Position numbers and translations under genes: made by a program | In this document: positions 37,790-47,415 of the stretch, one piece after another | Position numbering within the stretch: position 1 is the first letter of the stretch | Layout: the number at the start of each line of letters is the position of its first letter | Assembly: GCF_002118315.1 (NCBI RefSeq) | Contig: NZ_MTSZ01000001.1 | Span: forward strand, 930,001-994,000 | Direction: 5' to 3' | Source: Kiloniella majae | Lineage (GTDB): Bacteria; Pseudomonadota; Alphaproteobacteria; Kiloniellales; Kiloniellaceae | DNA length: 64,000 nucleotides | The notes under the pieces: model-generated | Database searches by the model: none | What the model was told of the DNA's origin: nothing | Seen by the model: only the letters and a program-made list of their open reading frames with translations

Positions 37790-40700
37790 TCAAAGCGTCA
37801 TGAGCGAGGTATTTCCGCCCGCTGCTGTTGTATCAATCGATATCGAATGTTCCGTTGCGAAGCGATGCAGATAGCGTGGTCCCCCGGCTTTTGGTCCCGT
37901 ACCGGATAACCCCATTCCCCCAAAAGGTTGCACCCCAACGATCGCACCGATCTGATTTCGGTTCACGTAAGTATTTCCCACCCGGACACGACGCGCAATA
38001 TAGTCCACTGTCTCGTCAATACGACTGTGAATACCCAGTGTTAGGCCAAAGCCGGAATTATTAATCTGATCAATAATGCTATCCAGTTCTGACGCCTTGT
38101 AGCGAATAACATGCAGGACCGGCCCAAAGACTTCTTGCTTGAGCTGATGAAGCCCTTCTATCTCGAACGCAACTGGTGCAACAAATGATCCGTTTGACGT
38201 ACTCGGTGGCAAAGATAATTCCCGAATAACTTTTGCCTGAGTTTTCATATGCGAAATATGTGCATTCAGCATAGCCAAGGCATCTTCGTCAATCACGGGC
38301 CCCACATCTGTTGAAAGCTGAACCGAATTTCCCACGGTCAATTCATCCATTGCCCCGGCAAGCATGGTAAGAATCTTATCAGCGACATCCTCTTGCAAAA
38401 ATAAAACACGCAAAGCAGAGCAGCGCTGCCCTGCCGATTGGAAAGAAGATGCCAACACATCCCGGACAATCTGCTCGGGCAATGCTGTTGAATCAACAAT
38501 CATCGCATTCTGCCCGCCAGTTTCTGCAATAAGGGGCACAATTTCCCCCTCCCGGGCGGCAAGGGCTCGCTGGATGAGCTTTGCAGTCTCTGTTGATCCG
38601 GTAAAGGCAACACCCTTAACACGATCATCAGCCAATAGTGGCCCTGCAACGGTTGGACCATCGCCAGGTAAGAGATGCAGAACATCACCAGGAACGCCAG
38701 CCTGGTGAAAGAGTTTGATCGCTTTTGCAGCAACCAGTCCTGTTTGTTCCGCAGGCTTGGCAATCACGGCATTACCCGCAGCCAAGGCAGCAGACACCTG
38801 CCCCAGAAAGATTGCCAGCGGGAAGTTCCACGGGCTAATACACAGAAAGACGCCCCGTCCGTGCATAGACAGTTCATTTCGCTCGCCTGTTGGTCCAGGC
38901 ATCACGAGAGGGTCCCCAAAATCCTGGCGACATTTCACGGCATAGTAGCGGCAAAAATCAACAGCTTCGCGGATTTCAGCAATAGCATCCGCCGTTGTTT
39001 TACCCGCTTCACGCATGCATAATGCGATTAATTCTGCGGTATTTTCTTCCAGTAAATCTGCCATTCGGTCCAGGCAATCACCGCGCTTTGTTGCAGGGGT
39101 TTGATCCCACCCCCACCAGGCACGATCTGCCCGGGCCAACGCGTTCTCAGCTTGCTCCGTAGAAGCCCAGGCAATTTCACCAACTTTGTTTCGCCGATCA
39201 TTTGGCGACGTTACAGGATGAGTAACACCTGTTTGCTCAACACCACCAATAATCGGGGCTCCGTGCCATCCTTCGTTTGCAAACTTCTGAACTTCTTTAC
39301 CAATTTCTGACAGTTGAACAGCATCTGACAAATCCAGCCCTTTTGAGTTTAAACGCTCGGTACCAAAAAGGTGCAACGGCAAAGGAATTTGTGGATGTGG
39401 AATGTTAAACAGGTTACGTGCTTTCAGAATTGGATCAGCTATGATTTCATCAATTGGAAGTTTTTCATCCTGAATTCTGTTCACAAAAGATGAGTTAGCT
39501 CCGTTTTCTAATAAACGCCGAACAAGATAAGCCAATAGGTCTTCATGACTACCCACAGGGGCATAAATTCGAACCGGATAACCTTTTCCTGCTTTGCCAA
39601 CAACCTGATCGTAAAGAGCTTCGCCCATACCGTGCAAGCGCTGGAATTCAAAATCCTGTTCCGGCCCGGCCATTTCCATAATCGAAGCAACGGTATGCGC
39701 ATTGTGTGACGCAAATTGGGGATAAAAAGCTTCCGGGTCGTTGAGCATCTTACGCGCACAGGCCAAATAGGAAACATCCGTGGAAACCTTGCGGGTGTAA
39801 ACAGGGTAACCTTCCTGCCCCTCTTCCTGTGCCACTTTAATTTCTGTATCCCAATAAGCACCTTTGACCAGACGAACCATCAAGCGACGTCCATGACGAT
39901 GAGCCATGTCAGCTAACCAATCAATCACAAAAGGCGCTCGTTTTTGATAAGCCTGTACCGCCAAACCAAGACCGTTCCATCCTTTAAGTTCCGGATCGCC
40001 GGAAACTGCCTCTAGAACGTCCAGTGAAATTTCAAGACGATCAGCTTCTTCTGCATCGACGGTTAAGCCAATGTCATAACGCTTGGCATCCAGAGCCAGT
40101 TCTTTCAGACGCGGAACGACTTCGCTCATTACCCGCGCACGGTGCGTAAATTCATAACGAGGATGAATAGCCGATAGCTTGATAGAAATACCGGGTGAAT
40201 TGATAGCACCCCGGCCAGCTGCTGCTTTTCCAATTTCGGAAATAGCGGTGCGATAGGCTTCAAAATAACGATCAGCATCAGGCATCGTACGTGCGCCTTC
40301 ACCAAGCATATCGTACGAATAACGATAGCCCTTTTTCTCATCATCAACAGCCCGATCCAACGCTTCTTTAATGCCCCGCCCCATAACAAACTGACGGCCC
40401 AATATTTTCATCGCCTGTCGCACAGCCTTGCGAATAACTGGCTCACCACTTTTTTGAACCATCCGTTGGAACAAACCAGAAAAATCATTGTTTTCTTCTG
40501 TTTTGATCTTCACTACACGGCCTGTCAGCATCAAGGCCCAAGTCGAAGCGTTCACAAACATGGAATCACTGTGCCCGAGGTGCGCTTCCCAGTCTGCCGA
40601 CGAAAGCTTGTCACGAATAAGTTTATCGATTGTCCCGCTATCTGGAACCCGAAGCAATGCCTCGGCCAGACACATCAGAACAACACCTTCCTTAGAAGAG

Positions 40701-40927
40701 AGTTCAAATTCGTGCATGAAAGCATCGATACCGCCCTGCCCGACACGGGACTTGCGAACTTCCTTTACAAGATCACGAGCCCTTGCCGAAATTCTATCCA
40801 GCGCATCACTCGGTAAATCCAGTGCACTGACAAGATCTGTTACGGCTTGCGTTTCATCCATACGATAAGCAAGACGTAGGGCCGTCATTAAAGGCGTGGC
40901 ATTTGCCAGTTCTTTATCGATAATCAT
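37790..40927 (-). CDS. putA: Bifunctional proline dehydrogenase/L-glutamate gamma-semialdehyde dehydrogenase PutA
   Basis: Oxidises proline to glutamate in two channelled steps at the membrane. The 1045-residue protein has no N-terminal ribbon-helix-helix domain, so it is a type A PutA without autoregulation. The proline dehydrogenase half (about 60-500) has LVKGAYWDTEIK and RIYAPVGSHEDLLAYLVRRL with FAD-binding Arg residues. The aldehyde dehydrogenase half (about 560-1030) has CISPWNFPLAIF, the FTGST loop, the general base in ETGGQNAM, and the nucleophile in SAGQRCSALRV. The C terminus is a normal PutA tail (GLSGTGPKAGGPRYL). An Lrp-type gene is divergent. Confidence 0.97.
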   Translation of the reverse strand: MIIDKELANATPLMTALRLAYRMDETQAVTDLVSALDLPSDALDRISARARDLVKEVRKSRVGQGGIDAFMHEFELSSKEGVVLMCLAEALLRVPDSGTIDKLIRDKLSSADWEAHLGHSDSMFVNASTWALMLTGRVVKIKTEENNDFSGLFQRMVQKSGEPVIRKAVRQAMKILGRQFVMGRGIKEALDRAVDDEKKGYRYSYDMLGEGARTMPDADRYFEAYRTAISEIGKAAAGRGAINSPGISIKLSAIHPRYEFTHRARVMSEVVPRLKELALDAKRYDIGLTVDAEEADRLEISLDVLEAVSGDPELKGWNGLGLAVQAYQKRAPFVIDWLADMAHRHGRRLMVRLVKGAYWDTEIKVAQEEGQEGYPVYTRKVSTDVSYLACARKMLNDPEAFYPQFASHNAHTVASIMEMAGPEQDFEFQRLHGMGEALYDQVVGKAGKGYPVRIYAPVGSHEDLLAYLVRRLLENGANSSFVNRIQDEKLPIDEIIADPILKARNLFNIPHPQIPLPLHLFGTERLNSKGLDLSDAVQLSEIGKEVQKFANEGWHGAPIIGGVEQTGVTHPVTSPNDRRNKVGEIAWASTEQAENALARADRAWWGWDQTPATKRGDCLDRMADLLEENTAELIALCMREAGKTTADAIAEIREAVDFCRYYAVKCRQDFGDPLVMPGPTGERNELSMHGRGVFLCISPWNFPLAIFLGQVSAALAAGNAVIAKPAEQTGLVAAKAIKLFHQAGVPGDVLHLLPGDGPTVAGPLLADDRVKGVAFTGSTETAKLIQRALAAREGEIVPLIAETGGQNAMIVDSTALPEQIVRDVLASSFQSAGQRCSALRVLFLQEDVADKILTMLAGAMDELTVGNSVQLSTDVGPVIDEDALAMLNAHISHMKTQAKVIRELSLPPSTSNGSFVAPVAFEIEGLHQLKQEVFGPVLHVIRYKASELDSIIDQINNSGFGLTLGIHSRIDETVDYIARRVRVGNTYVNRNQIGAIVGVQPFGGMGLSGTGPKAGGPRYLHRFATEHSISIDTTAAGGNTSLMTL

Positions 40928-41045
40928 TTCATTAATCCCAGATATCGCGTTCAGGCGCGCATTTCATATTCATATCTGAGATGAATCTACACCATATACA
41001 GCGATATATGCTGCCATTTTAACATAATATACAATATTTTCTCTA

Positions 41046-41062
41046 GAAAATTTCACATTTTC
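41046..41062. promoter_or_regulatory. Lrp-type operator candidate between putA and its regulator
   Basis: A perfect inverted repeat GAAAAT-N5-ATTTTC lies in the divergent putA/regulator interval, 16 bases before the regulator ATG. PutR-type Lrp regulators of alphaproteobacteria control putA from such intervals. The size and AT-rich dyad fit an Lrp site; the assignment is inferred. Confidence 0.45.
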
Positions 41063-41078
41063 CAGATATATAATCTAC

Positions 41079-41558
41079 ATGAGTGAAAAAAAGCTGGATC
41101 GAATAGATAGAAACATACTGCGTGTTTTGCAGGAAGACGGGCGGGTCTCAAACGTAGAGCTTGCCCGACGTGTAAACTTAAGCCCAACGCCCTGTCTTGA
41201 GAGGGTAAAAAGGTTAGAGCAAAGCAACTATATCAAAGGATATATGGCAACGCTCAATCCGGTAAAGATTAATGCAAGCCTATTGGTTTATGTCCAGATC
41301 ACACTTGAGCGAACAACATCTGCTGCCTTCGAAGAGTTCAAAAAATCCATGATGGAGATCCCAGAAGTTCTGGAATGTCATATGGTTTCTGGCGGGTTTG
41401 ATTACCTGATAAAAGTACGCGCTGCTGACATGGCTGAATACCGAGGAATTTTGGGTGATAAACTCGCTGCAACCCCTTGGGTTTCTCAAACCCATAGCTA
41501 CGTTGTTATGGAAGAAGTGAAAAATACGAACATCCTGCCCGTAAAAGATAATTTTTAA
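41079..41558 (+). CDS. putR: Lrp/AsnC family regulator, probable proline-responsive activator of putA
   Basis: A 159-residue feast/famine regulator. The N-terminal helix-turn-helix reads LDRIDRNILRVLQEDGR then NVELARRVNLSPTPCLERVKRL, and the C-terminal RAM domain has VQITLERTT and YLIKVRAADMAEY. Divergent placement next to a DNA-binding-less PutA is the typical alphaproteobacterial arrangement in which PutR activates putA in the presence of proline. The gene symbol rests on that context. Confidence 0.85.
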   Translation: MSEKKLDRIDRNILRVLQEDGRVSNVELARRVNLSPTPCLERVKRLEQSNYIKGYMATLNPVKINASLLVYVQITLERTTSAAFEEFKKSMMEIPEVLECHMVSGGFDYLIKVRAADMAEYRGILGDKLAATPWVSQTHSYVVMEEVKNTNILPVKDNF

Positions 41559-41600
41559 CCGACACACCTCTTCAAAATACATTTCATAAAAGAGACAGCT

Positions 41601-41999
41601 ATGAGCACATCAGATACGCAAGAAAGCATCAGTAACTTCGGACAACACATGGGCTATAGTCTTGCCGAATGGGCTGAAGAATCAGCCAGTATTGCGCTGA
41701 CAATTGCAGATTGTCATCTGAACAGTGCCGGCATCATGCATGGCGGTGTTCTTGCAACTCTGATTGACACAGCCTGCGGTTATACCCTCATTCACAATCC
41801 AGATCCCGCAAAACGCCGTCGCGCCGTAACACTTTCACTCAATACACAGTTTACTGCCGCAGCCAACGTTGGGGATAAATTACTCGCAACAGGCATCCTG
41901 AAAGGTGGCGGAAAGCATATCAAGTTCTTATCATGTGATGTCAAAAACCAGCATGGGCAGCTGATCGGTCACGGCGAAGCCGTTATGAAAATATTATAA
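41601..41999 (+). CDS. PaaI family hot-dog thioesterase
   Basis: A 132-residue hot-dog-fold acyl-CoA thioesterase. The family motif IMHGGVLATLIDTACGYTL carries the HGG and Asp that place and attack the thioester; LNTQFTAAANVGDKLLATG follows on the next strands. It lies 42 bases after the Lrp-type gene, on the same strand, so cotranscription is possible. The acyl substrate is not evident. Confidence 0.9.
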   Translation: MSTSDTQESISNFGQHMGYSLAEWAEESASIALTIADCHLNSAGIMHGGVLATLIDTACGYTLIHNPDPAKRRRAVTLSLNTQFTAAANVGDKLLATGILKGGGKHIKFLSCDVKNQHGQLIGHGEAVMKIL

Positions 42000-42010
42000 A
42001 AAATCTCAAA

Positions 42011-42502
42011 CTACCGAACGATATCGTTTAAAGGCGCAATAATAATCACCAAGCGGCAAACATCGCCCTGCTCATCGCAGAAGGGGAAACATCCACGATA
42101 GAGGTCAATAAAGGATCGGTCTGATCTGGGAACGGGGCTAAGCGTGAAAGATGTACAACGTTGCTGCGCAACGTCTTCCATTTCCCGCCATTTAATTTCA
42201 GCCATATCTGGATCAAAGGCCTCGGCCAGACTCTGCCCCATAGAATTAACACCCGAGGCTTCAATTATTCTTTCACCCTCAAGTTTAATGATATGACCGG
42301 ATGGGCTGGCGCCATCCCGCTGGATAACCATCGTCCAGGGCAATATTTTACGCACTTCAAGCGGATTAAAATCAGACCATTGAGGTAAAGGAATTTGATC
42401 AGAATCTTTTAGCTGTAATTTTGGCAACCCTTCATAATAGGAAGCCATATAGGATACCGGAGAATTCTCTGGGATCTCTTCCAGATCCAGAACTTGATAC
42501 AT
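42011..42502 (-). CDS. PAS domain-containing protein
   Basis: A 163-residue single-domain protein of the PAS_5 type common in alphaproteobacteria: no membrane helix and no output domain. Motifs of that family are visible: LPQWSDFNPLEVRKILPWTMVI near residue 50 (given in part as NPLEVRKILPW), then GSGxxI-like positions and SLAEAFDPD. The last part forms PAS core strands with YRGCFPFCDEQGDVCRLVIII. The start at 42502 is preferred over a longer frame that begins with Cys-rich hydrophobic residues. Ligand and role are unknown. Confidence 0.78.
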   Translation of the reverse strand: MYQVLDLEEIPENSPVSYMASYYEGLPKLQLKDSDQIPLPQWSDFNPLEVRKILPWTMVIQRDGASPSGHIIKLEGERIIEASGVNSMGQSLAEAFDPDMAEIKWREMEDVAQQRCTSFTLSPVPRSDRSFIDLYRGCFPFCDEQGDVCRLVIIIAPLNDIVR

Positions 42503-42670
42503 ACACACCAGCCAATTCAAAACACAAAAAACCGGAAAAGAACAACTTCCGATCAGGCCGATCAAGTATATACACTTTTATTGATATAAAGATAGAGACT
42601 AAAACTTGCACAACAGACTGATAGTACAATTAACCTCCTTGGCTCGAATACAACTCGCCTCTACGAACTT

Positions 42671-43486
42671 CTACTTTCCCTTAAATTGAGGCTTCCGTTT
42701 TTCAAGAAAAGCAGCAATGCCCTCTTTATAATCCTCGGTATCACAGCAAAGAAATGGTTGTGTCAATTCTTCTGCCGTCAACGGTGACGGGTTTTGTACC
42801 CGGGTCGCATGTTTCTTGTGCCACCGCGCAACCAACGGCGCGCCCTCGGCTATCCGTCGCGCTGAATTATATACTTCGGCTTCGGCGATATTATCTTCAA
42901 CGACCCTGCCAACAAGACCTTTTGTATAGGCTTCTTCTGCCGAGAAAATTCGCCCCTCCAAAAGGAGTTCCATCGTCACACTGCGCCCAACCAGATCAAC
43001 CAAAGCAATCATCGCTGGATAAGGCAGTACATTGCCAATTTTGTTGACCGGGATACCAAACTTGGCTGATTGATTGGCTATTCTAAGATCACACTGCGCC
43101 GCAATTTCCAACCCGCCGCCCATACAAGCCCCTTCAATGAAGGCTAAGGTAGGGTGTGGGCAATCACGAATAGCATCCGCAGCCCGATCCATTGGCTTAG
43201 AATAGTCAGCGGCCTGTTCTGACGAAAAGCGGACTTTTTTAAACTCTGCAATATCCGCTCCTGCCGCAAAGGCTCTCCCACCGGCACCGCGTAGAACAAC
43301 ACATCGCAAGGTTTCATCAGACCCGAGTTCAAGCATAACAGTCCCGAGATCCTGCCACATTGACAGATTAAAGGCATTAAGCTTCTCTGGACGGTTCAAA
43401 ACAACCGTCGCTACATCTCCATCGCGCCAGACAAGAACAGTATTTTTATTATTTTCCTGATTATCTTTTTGAGAACCTTGAGACAT
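42671..43486 (-). CDS. Enoyl-CoA hydratase/isomerase family protein
   Basis: Crotonase-fold protein of 271 residues. Oxyanion-hole segments are FAAGADIAEFK and the ACMGGGLEIAAQCDLRIA region, where the GG pair and Glu correspond to hydratase residues. KFGIPVNKIG and FLEKRKPQFKGK close the chain in family style. It acts on acyl-CoA thioesters, probably hydrating enoyl-CoA. It is a lone minus-strand gene, so the pathway is open. Confidence 0.92.
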   Translation of the reverse strand: MSQGSQKDNQENNKNTVLVWRDGDVATVVLNRPEKLNAFNLSMWQDLGTVMLELGSDETLRCVVLRGAGGRAFAAGADIAEFKKVRFSSEQAADYSKPMDRAADAIRDCPHPTLAFIEGACMGGGLEIAAQCDLRIANQSAKFGIPVNKIGNVLPYPAMIALVDLVGRSVTMELLLEGRIFSAEEAYTKGLVGRVVEDNIAEAEVYNSARRIAEGAPLVARWHKKHATRVQNPSPLTAEELTQPFLCCDTEDYKEGIAAFLEKRKPQFKGK

Positions 43487-43705
43487 TTTCCCTCACCAAC
43501 AGGACTATTTTGACAAACACGGCTTGATAACAGGATAACCAGTCACATCATATGGCGCCATGGCTTACATTAATGTTTTTTGACCAACCTCATCCAAACG
43601 GGAAAAATATTGCAGCAAGGCTAAGCAAGAGGTAAATAGGTCCGAATTATTCGTGTAGCGATGAAGCAAAAGCTATTGGCAACTGACCCAAGGACCGGAC
43701 AAGCG

Positions 43706-44377
43706 ATGAGCAAGATCACCGAAACCGCCAGAACAACAGCCTCAATTCTAATGGAAATAGAAGCTGTTCTCTTCCGCCCGGAAGATCCATTTACTTTTAC
43801 ATCTGGTCGTATCAGTCCCGTCTATGTTGATTGCCGAAAAATTATTTCCTTTCCCCGCGCACGTGCCAAACTGATGGATATGGCAGTCGAGCTGATCCAA
43901 CGCGATATTGGCTATGAATCCATCGATGCCATTGCTGGCGGCGAAACAGCTGGTATCCCCTTTGCTGCAATGATCGCAGAACGTATGGGTCTGCCCATGC
44001 TTTATGTCCGTAAAAAACCAAAAGGTTTTGGACGTGATGCCCAGATCGAAGGCTACATGGCAGAAGGCAGCCGTGTTCTTCTGGTTGAAGACCTAGCAAC
44101 AGATGGCGGCTCAAAACTTAACTTTGTTGAAGCCATCCGCAATGCTGGCGGCAAATGCGATCATACTTTTGTTTTCTTCCACTATGGTATCTACCCACAG
44201 TCTGTGAGTGATCTGGCAAAAGAAGGCGTGACACTTCATGCTCTCGCCACATGGTGGGACGCCCTGAAGGTCGCCGAAGAAAAAGGCTATCTGGAGAGTG
44301 ACAACCTTGTCACCGTGCGGTCATTCCTGAGCAACCCAAATGAGTGGTCCAGCAAACGCGGTGGAAAAGCAGACTAA
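43706..44377 (+). CDS. pyrE: Orotate phosphoribosyltransferase
   Basis: Joins orotate to PRPP to give orotidine 5'-phosphate in pyrimidine synthesis. The type I phosphoribosyltransferase fold has the PRPP loop RVLLVEDLATDGGSK near residue 130 and the FTFTSGRISPVYVDCR N-terminal hood. YVRKKPKGFGR carries the flexible Lys/Arg. The ATG at 43706 is chosen since AAGGA stands about ten bases upstream, giving 223 residues; an ATG at 43661 would add 15. Its downstream hairpin at about 44404-44429 overlaps the end of the next gene. Confidence 0.94.
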   Translation: MSKITETARTTASILMEIEAVLFRPEDPFTFTSGRISPVYVDCRKIISFPRARAKLMDMAVELIQRDIGYESIDAIAGGETAGIPFAAMIAERMGLPMLYVRKKPKGFGRDAQIEGYMAEGSRVLLVEDLATDGGSKLNFVEAIRNAGGKCDHTFVFFHYGIYPQSVSDLAKEGVTLHALATWWDALKVAEEKGYLESDNLVTVRSFLSNPNEWSSKRGGKAD

Positions 44378-44419
44378 TCTCTCAGAGATTTTCATTTTTG
44401 AGCAAAGGGCGGCCATTGG

Positions 44420-45457
44420 CTACCCTTTGTTTTCATAATATCTTTCCACCTTTGACTGCGCATTATGCCAATCTCGCCACTGTTCTTGCTCCTCGGCATA
44501 CATTTGAGCATTAACAACTCTTGGCCTAATTTTCAAAACATCATCTTCTATTTCACTTGAAATGATCATTCGATGCGCAGCTTCAATAATAAACTTACGA
44601 ATCAACAATGATGTTTTAAAGTTAAAGCGATTTCCTTTTGTTGGAGGCTTTTCACCTATTTTTGTGTAGATAATATGCTGTGGACTGATCGGAAATAAAA
44701 TTTCTGTCCCAGAACTTCCCCATCCGCCCTTAAAATCATAATTACCTTCACTATAATAATTCAGCTTAATAACAGGATTATCACTTGTAGGCCATGTCAC
44801 TCCCTCGGCCGGACGCATAACTGTCCATTTATGAGTGTGTAAAACTTTAGATGTTTTCTCGAGTAAATGATTGATTGAATGTAACCATGTTCCTCGTCCC
44901 GGAGTAACCTCTACACCTATATTGATTAAATCCGGATTTTCATGAGGCGTTTTGAGTACCTTCATTGGTAAATCAACTAACCCATACTCACGATTAGTTC
45001 TTTTTCTTGGCTCTATTAACTCTCTTTGCCTTAGTTTACCTTCAAGCTTTCCTAGTACATTTTCCATAATCGAAGGTAGAGATTGATGTAATCGCTCAAG
45101 ATGCTCAGTTAATCTGGCTGGTGTACGAACATCTTGCATGGCAAGGTAGTTAATAATATTTGACCAATCTTCATAAGTTAAAGCCTTACCAGCAATTGCT
45201 TTGGATATTGATTCAGCGGATAAATCTTCAAAGTTTTTATCAAACCATTGTTCAATATCATCATTATCAAAATCAGATTGCACACGTGTATATAAATCTC
45301 TTTGACGTGCTAATACATTAGGCGGATAATCTTTCCAGAGGCGAACATTTTCATGAGGCACTAAAAGGTTGTAACGCCATAAGACATTTTTACCATTAGC
45401 CCAATTATCTAAATAAAATTTTGATACATAATGATTATTTCGCTTTAATTTCTCCAA
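44420..45457 (-). CDS. DUF4238 domain-containing protein
   Basis: A 345-residue soluble protein of the DUF4238 family. The defining N-terminal motif is NNHYVSKFYLDNWAN, with an RDLYTRV segment near residue 53. A WPTSDNPV segment lies near residue 225 and LFPISPQHIIYTKIG near residue 255. The DNP and P-rich core around 225-260 is the conserved part of the family. No catalytic assignment exists. Members are frequent in accessory and sometimes defence-related regions. The gene is more AT-rich than pyrE next to it and uses more AAT/ATT/TTA codons, suggesting transfer. It stands alone. Confidence 0.82.
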   Translation of the reverse strand: MEKLKRNNHYVSKFYLDNWANGKNVLWRYNLLVPHENVRLWKDYPPNVLARQRDLYTRVQSDFDNDDIEQWFDKNFEDLSAESISKAIAGKALTYEDWSNIINYLAMQDVRTPARLTEHLERLHQSLPSIMENVLGKLEGKLRQRELIEPRKRTNREYGLVDLPMKVLKTPHENPDLINIGVEVTPGRGTWLHSINHLLEKTSKVLHTHKWTVMRPAEGVTWPTSDNPVIKLNYYSEGNYDFKGGWGSSGTEILFPISPQHIIYTKIGEKPPTKGNRFNFKTSLLIRKFIIEAAHRMIISSEIEDDVLKIRPRVVNAQMYAEEQEQWRDWHNAQSKVERYYENKG

Positions 45458-45533
45458 AATAGTTGTCCTGCCCCAGATTTAAAATGAAAACCTCTTAGAT
45501 ATCTGCTTTAGCTACCCATTGTTATGACAATTT

Positions 45534-46445
45534 CTACGGCTCTATTCGATAATCCGTTTCCCAATATGGAGGCGATCCATATTTTTCGCGAAGGAAATCG
45601 ATAAAGGCCGTAATCTTTGGTGGTGTGAAATTACCCGGAGGATAAACAGCCCAAATTTCTCCACTACGTGCTACCGGATAATCTGTCATCAACTCCACAA
45701 GACGCCCGTCGCGTAGATCTTCCCATACATGGGCCACGGATTTCACAGTTAAGCCCATACCATACAGCGCTGCATCATAGGCGTAATCACCTGAATCTCC
45801 CATGATGGAAGAGGTCGCATCAAAACTAATCTCTCCTTTTGGGCCTTCGAAATACCAATAAGGCATAAAACTCACCCCCACGAAATCATGTTCATTCAAA
45901 TCACTCGGTGTTTTCGGTTCTCCCTTACGAGCAATATATTCAGGAGAAGCACACAGCACTCTCGGATTTCCCGCCAATTTTCTGGCACGTAAGGTTGAAT
46001 CCGGTAACTTTGCCCCACGAATAGCAAGATCATACCCCTCTTCAATCAGATCCACCAAACGGTCAGAAAAACTCATCTCCAAAGTAATTTTGGGGTAAAG
46101 ATCCCTAAACTCATTGAGATAAGGCAGGATATGTTTCCGGCCAAAAAACATATTGCAGGATATTCGTAGAGAACCACTGGGCTCTGCAGCCTTTTCATCG
46201 AGCTGACAGAGAGCTGCATCAATCTCTTTAAGCGCAGCCAGAGCATGCTCTTTAAAAATATGCCCTGCTTCAGTCAGAGCTAGGGATCTGGTAGTCCGCG
46301 ACATCAACTGACTGCCAACAGATTTTTCCAACGTAACCAGCCGGGCACTGGCTGCAGAAGGAGACAGACCGAACTCCCGCCCTGCGGCAGAAAGATTAGC
46401 CAACGTTGCCACACGTACAAAAAACCTGAGATCATCAAGACGCAT
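45534..46445 (-). CDS. LysR family transcriptional regulator
   Basis: A 303-residue LysR regulator. The N-terminal helix-turn-helix spans about 1-60 (RLDDLRFFVRVATLANLSAA, then SARLVTLEKSVGSQLMSRTTRSLALTEAG). The C-terminal part is a periplasmic-binding-like effector domain. The start at 46445 gives the standard N terminus; a longer frame from 46493 would add 16 residues. A short gene is divergent at 46541, which would be a typical target arrangement, but the region beyond is decayed. Confidence 0.92.
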   Translation of the reverse strand: MRLDDLRFFVRVATLANLSAAGREFGLSPSAASARLVTLEKSVGSQLMSRTTRSLALTEAGHIFKEHALAALKEIDAALCQLDEKAAEPSGSLRISCNMFFGRKHILPYLNEFRDLYPKITLEMSFSDRLVDLIEEGYDLAIRGAKLPDSTLRARKLAGNPRVLCASPEYIARKGEPKTPSDLNEHDFVGVSFMPYWYFEGPKGEISFDATSSIMGDSGDYAYDAALYGMGLTVKSVAHVWEDLRDGRLVELMTDYPVARSGEIWAVYPPGNFTPPKITAFIDFLREKYGSPPYWETDYRIEP

Positions 46446-46540
46446 TATACAAAAACTTTGAAAAGTGTTATTCAAACTACGCCAATTATACAAACAAATT
46501 AATCATGGGATAGTTCTTTTTAAGGAAAAAGGAGATCCTC

Positions 46541-46693
46541 ATGTTACATACAAGAAATCAATTCGAAACTCATGCCCGCATTGAACGCAGTAAAGCCGCC
46601 CACAGCTTAATCGCCTTACTCTCGAACACATTCATGTCCTTGTTCACTACAACATCATCAAGAAAACCCTGCCATTTGGACAAATTAAACTGA
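46541..46693 (+). CDS. Small protein of unknown function
   Basis: A 50-residue frame with a strong ribosome site (AAGGAG eight to ten bases before the ATG), divergent from the LysR gene. The product begins MLHTRNQFETHARIERSKAA and continues with a short hydrophobic run (LIALLSNTFMSLF), a layout seen in small alphaproteobacterial proteins. No function can be given. The last third may be read-through into unrelated decayed sequence, so it could be a truncated gene. Confidence 0.5.
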   Translation: MLHTRNQFETHARIERSKAAHSLIALLSNTFMSLFTTTSSRKPCHLDKLN

Positions 46694-46894
46694 TGGCCTC
46701 GAAGGTCTTCAAATACAGAAAACTTCAAAACAAGATTACTTAATTCACCTGGTTCACGAAGCTCATGATCAACCGGTCAAACACAATCCTGAGCCAGGTG
46801 ATGCCCCTTATCACAACTATTCCGATCTTTTCGACCAGTGAACTGGATATCTGGTGAATTGGGTATATAGAGCTCTGAAAGCGCATGATCGCAG
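46694..46894. other. Decayed coding-like stretch
   Basis: No intact gene. One plus-strand frame from about 46689 to 46842 reads as protein-like sequence, including KHNPEPGDAPYHNYSDLF, but has no start or ribosome site and ends at a stop. Together with the broken TetR gene next to it this suggests gene debris. Confidence 0.3.
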
Positions 46895-47198
46895 GTGACG
46901 CAGGAGGTCTATGGCGCGTATCCAGCTATCCGAGATGCCTGCGTAACAAGTATCTTCAATCACGCTGCAACGTTCGAACCCGATATTAATGCAGCGATGA
47001 GGGCAAAAGGTATCAAAGCTGACTGGACATCTGCCAGCCTCGCCGCTTACACTCAAGCAGTACTTGCAGGGTACCTTCATACTTGCAAAGGCAACAGGCG
47101 ATCTCGCGATTGCACGCAAAAGCGTCGACCATCTAAAGAGATATTTGTTGCACCTGTTCGAAACAAAATCGACCCAAAAGCACTTTTACGAACAATAG
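46895..47198 (+). pseudogene. Frameshifted TetR-family regulator remnant
   Basis: Only the ligand-binding half of a TetR-family regulator remains. The frame from 46895 reads VYGAYPAIRDACVTSIFNHA and DWTSASLAAYTQAVL, as in the C-terminal domain of such regulators. At about 47066 the frame shifts by one base, and the other frame continues with QGTFILAKATGDLAIA and SVDHLKRYLLHLF to a stop at 47196-47198. The N-terminal DNA-binding domain is missing. TetR genes of this type are often next to genes for GFA-type proteins, as here (47416), so it was probably that gene's regulator. Confidence 0.8.
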
Positions 47199-47415
47199 AG
47201 GCGATGAAAGAAACAATACCTCTGGAGTATATCAATCGCCGCTTGGCCGATTGAGCCTGCCCCACCATTGCCGAAAAAGAACGAAGCCAAGCGGACTATC
47301 GATTGGAAACAAAACGACAACAATCGACCTCATTTATGAGCTGAAAATTAGAGGAAACCCTTGCTTCTCGTGGATCATCTTAATGATCAGGCACTGATAA
47401 AAAGGAGTAGAGAAA

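Noticed and set aside
46817-47119. Minus-strand frame across the TetR remnant
   Set aside because: Antisense to sequence with clear TetR C-terminal motifs.
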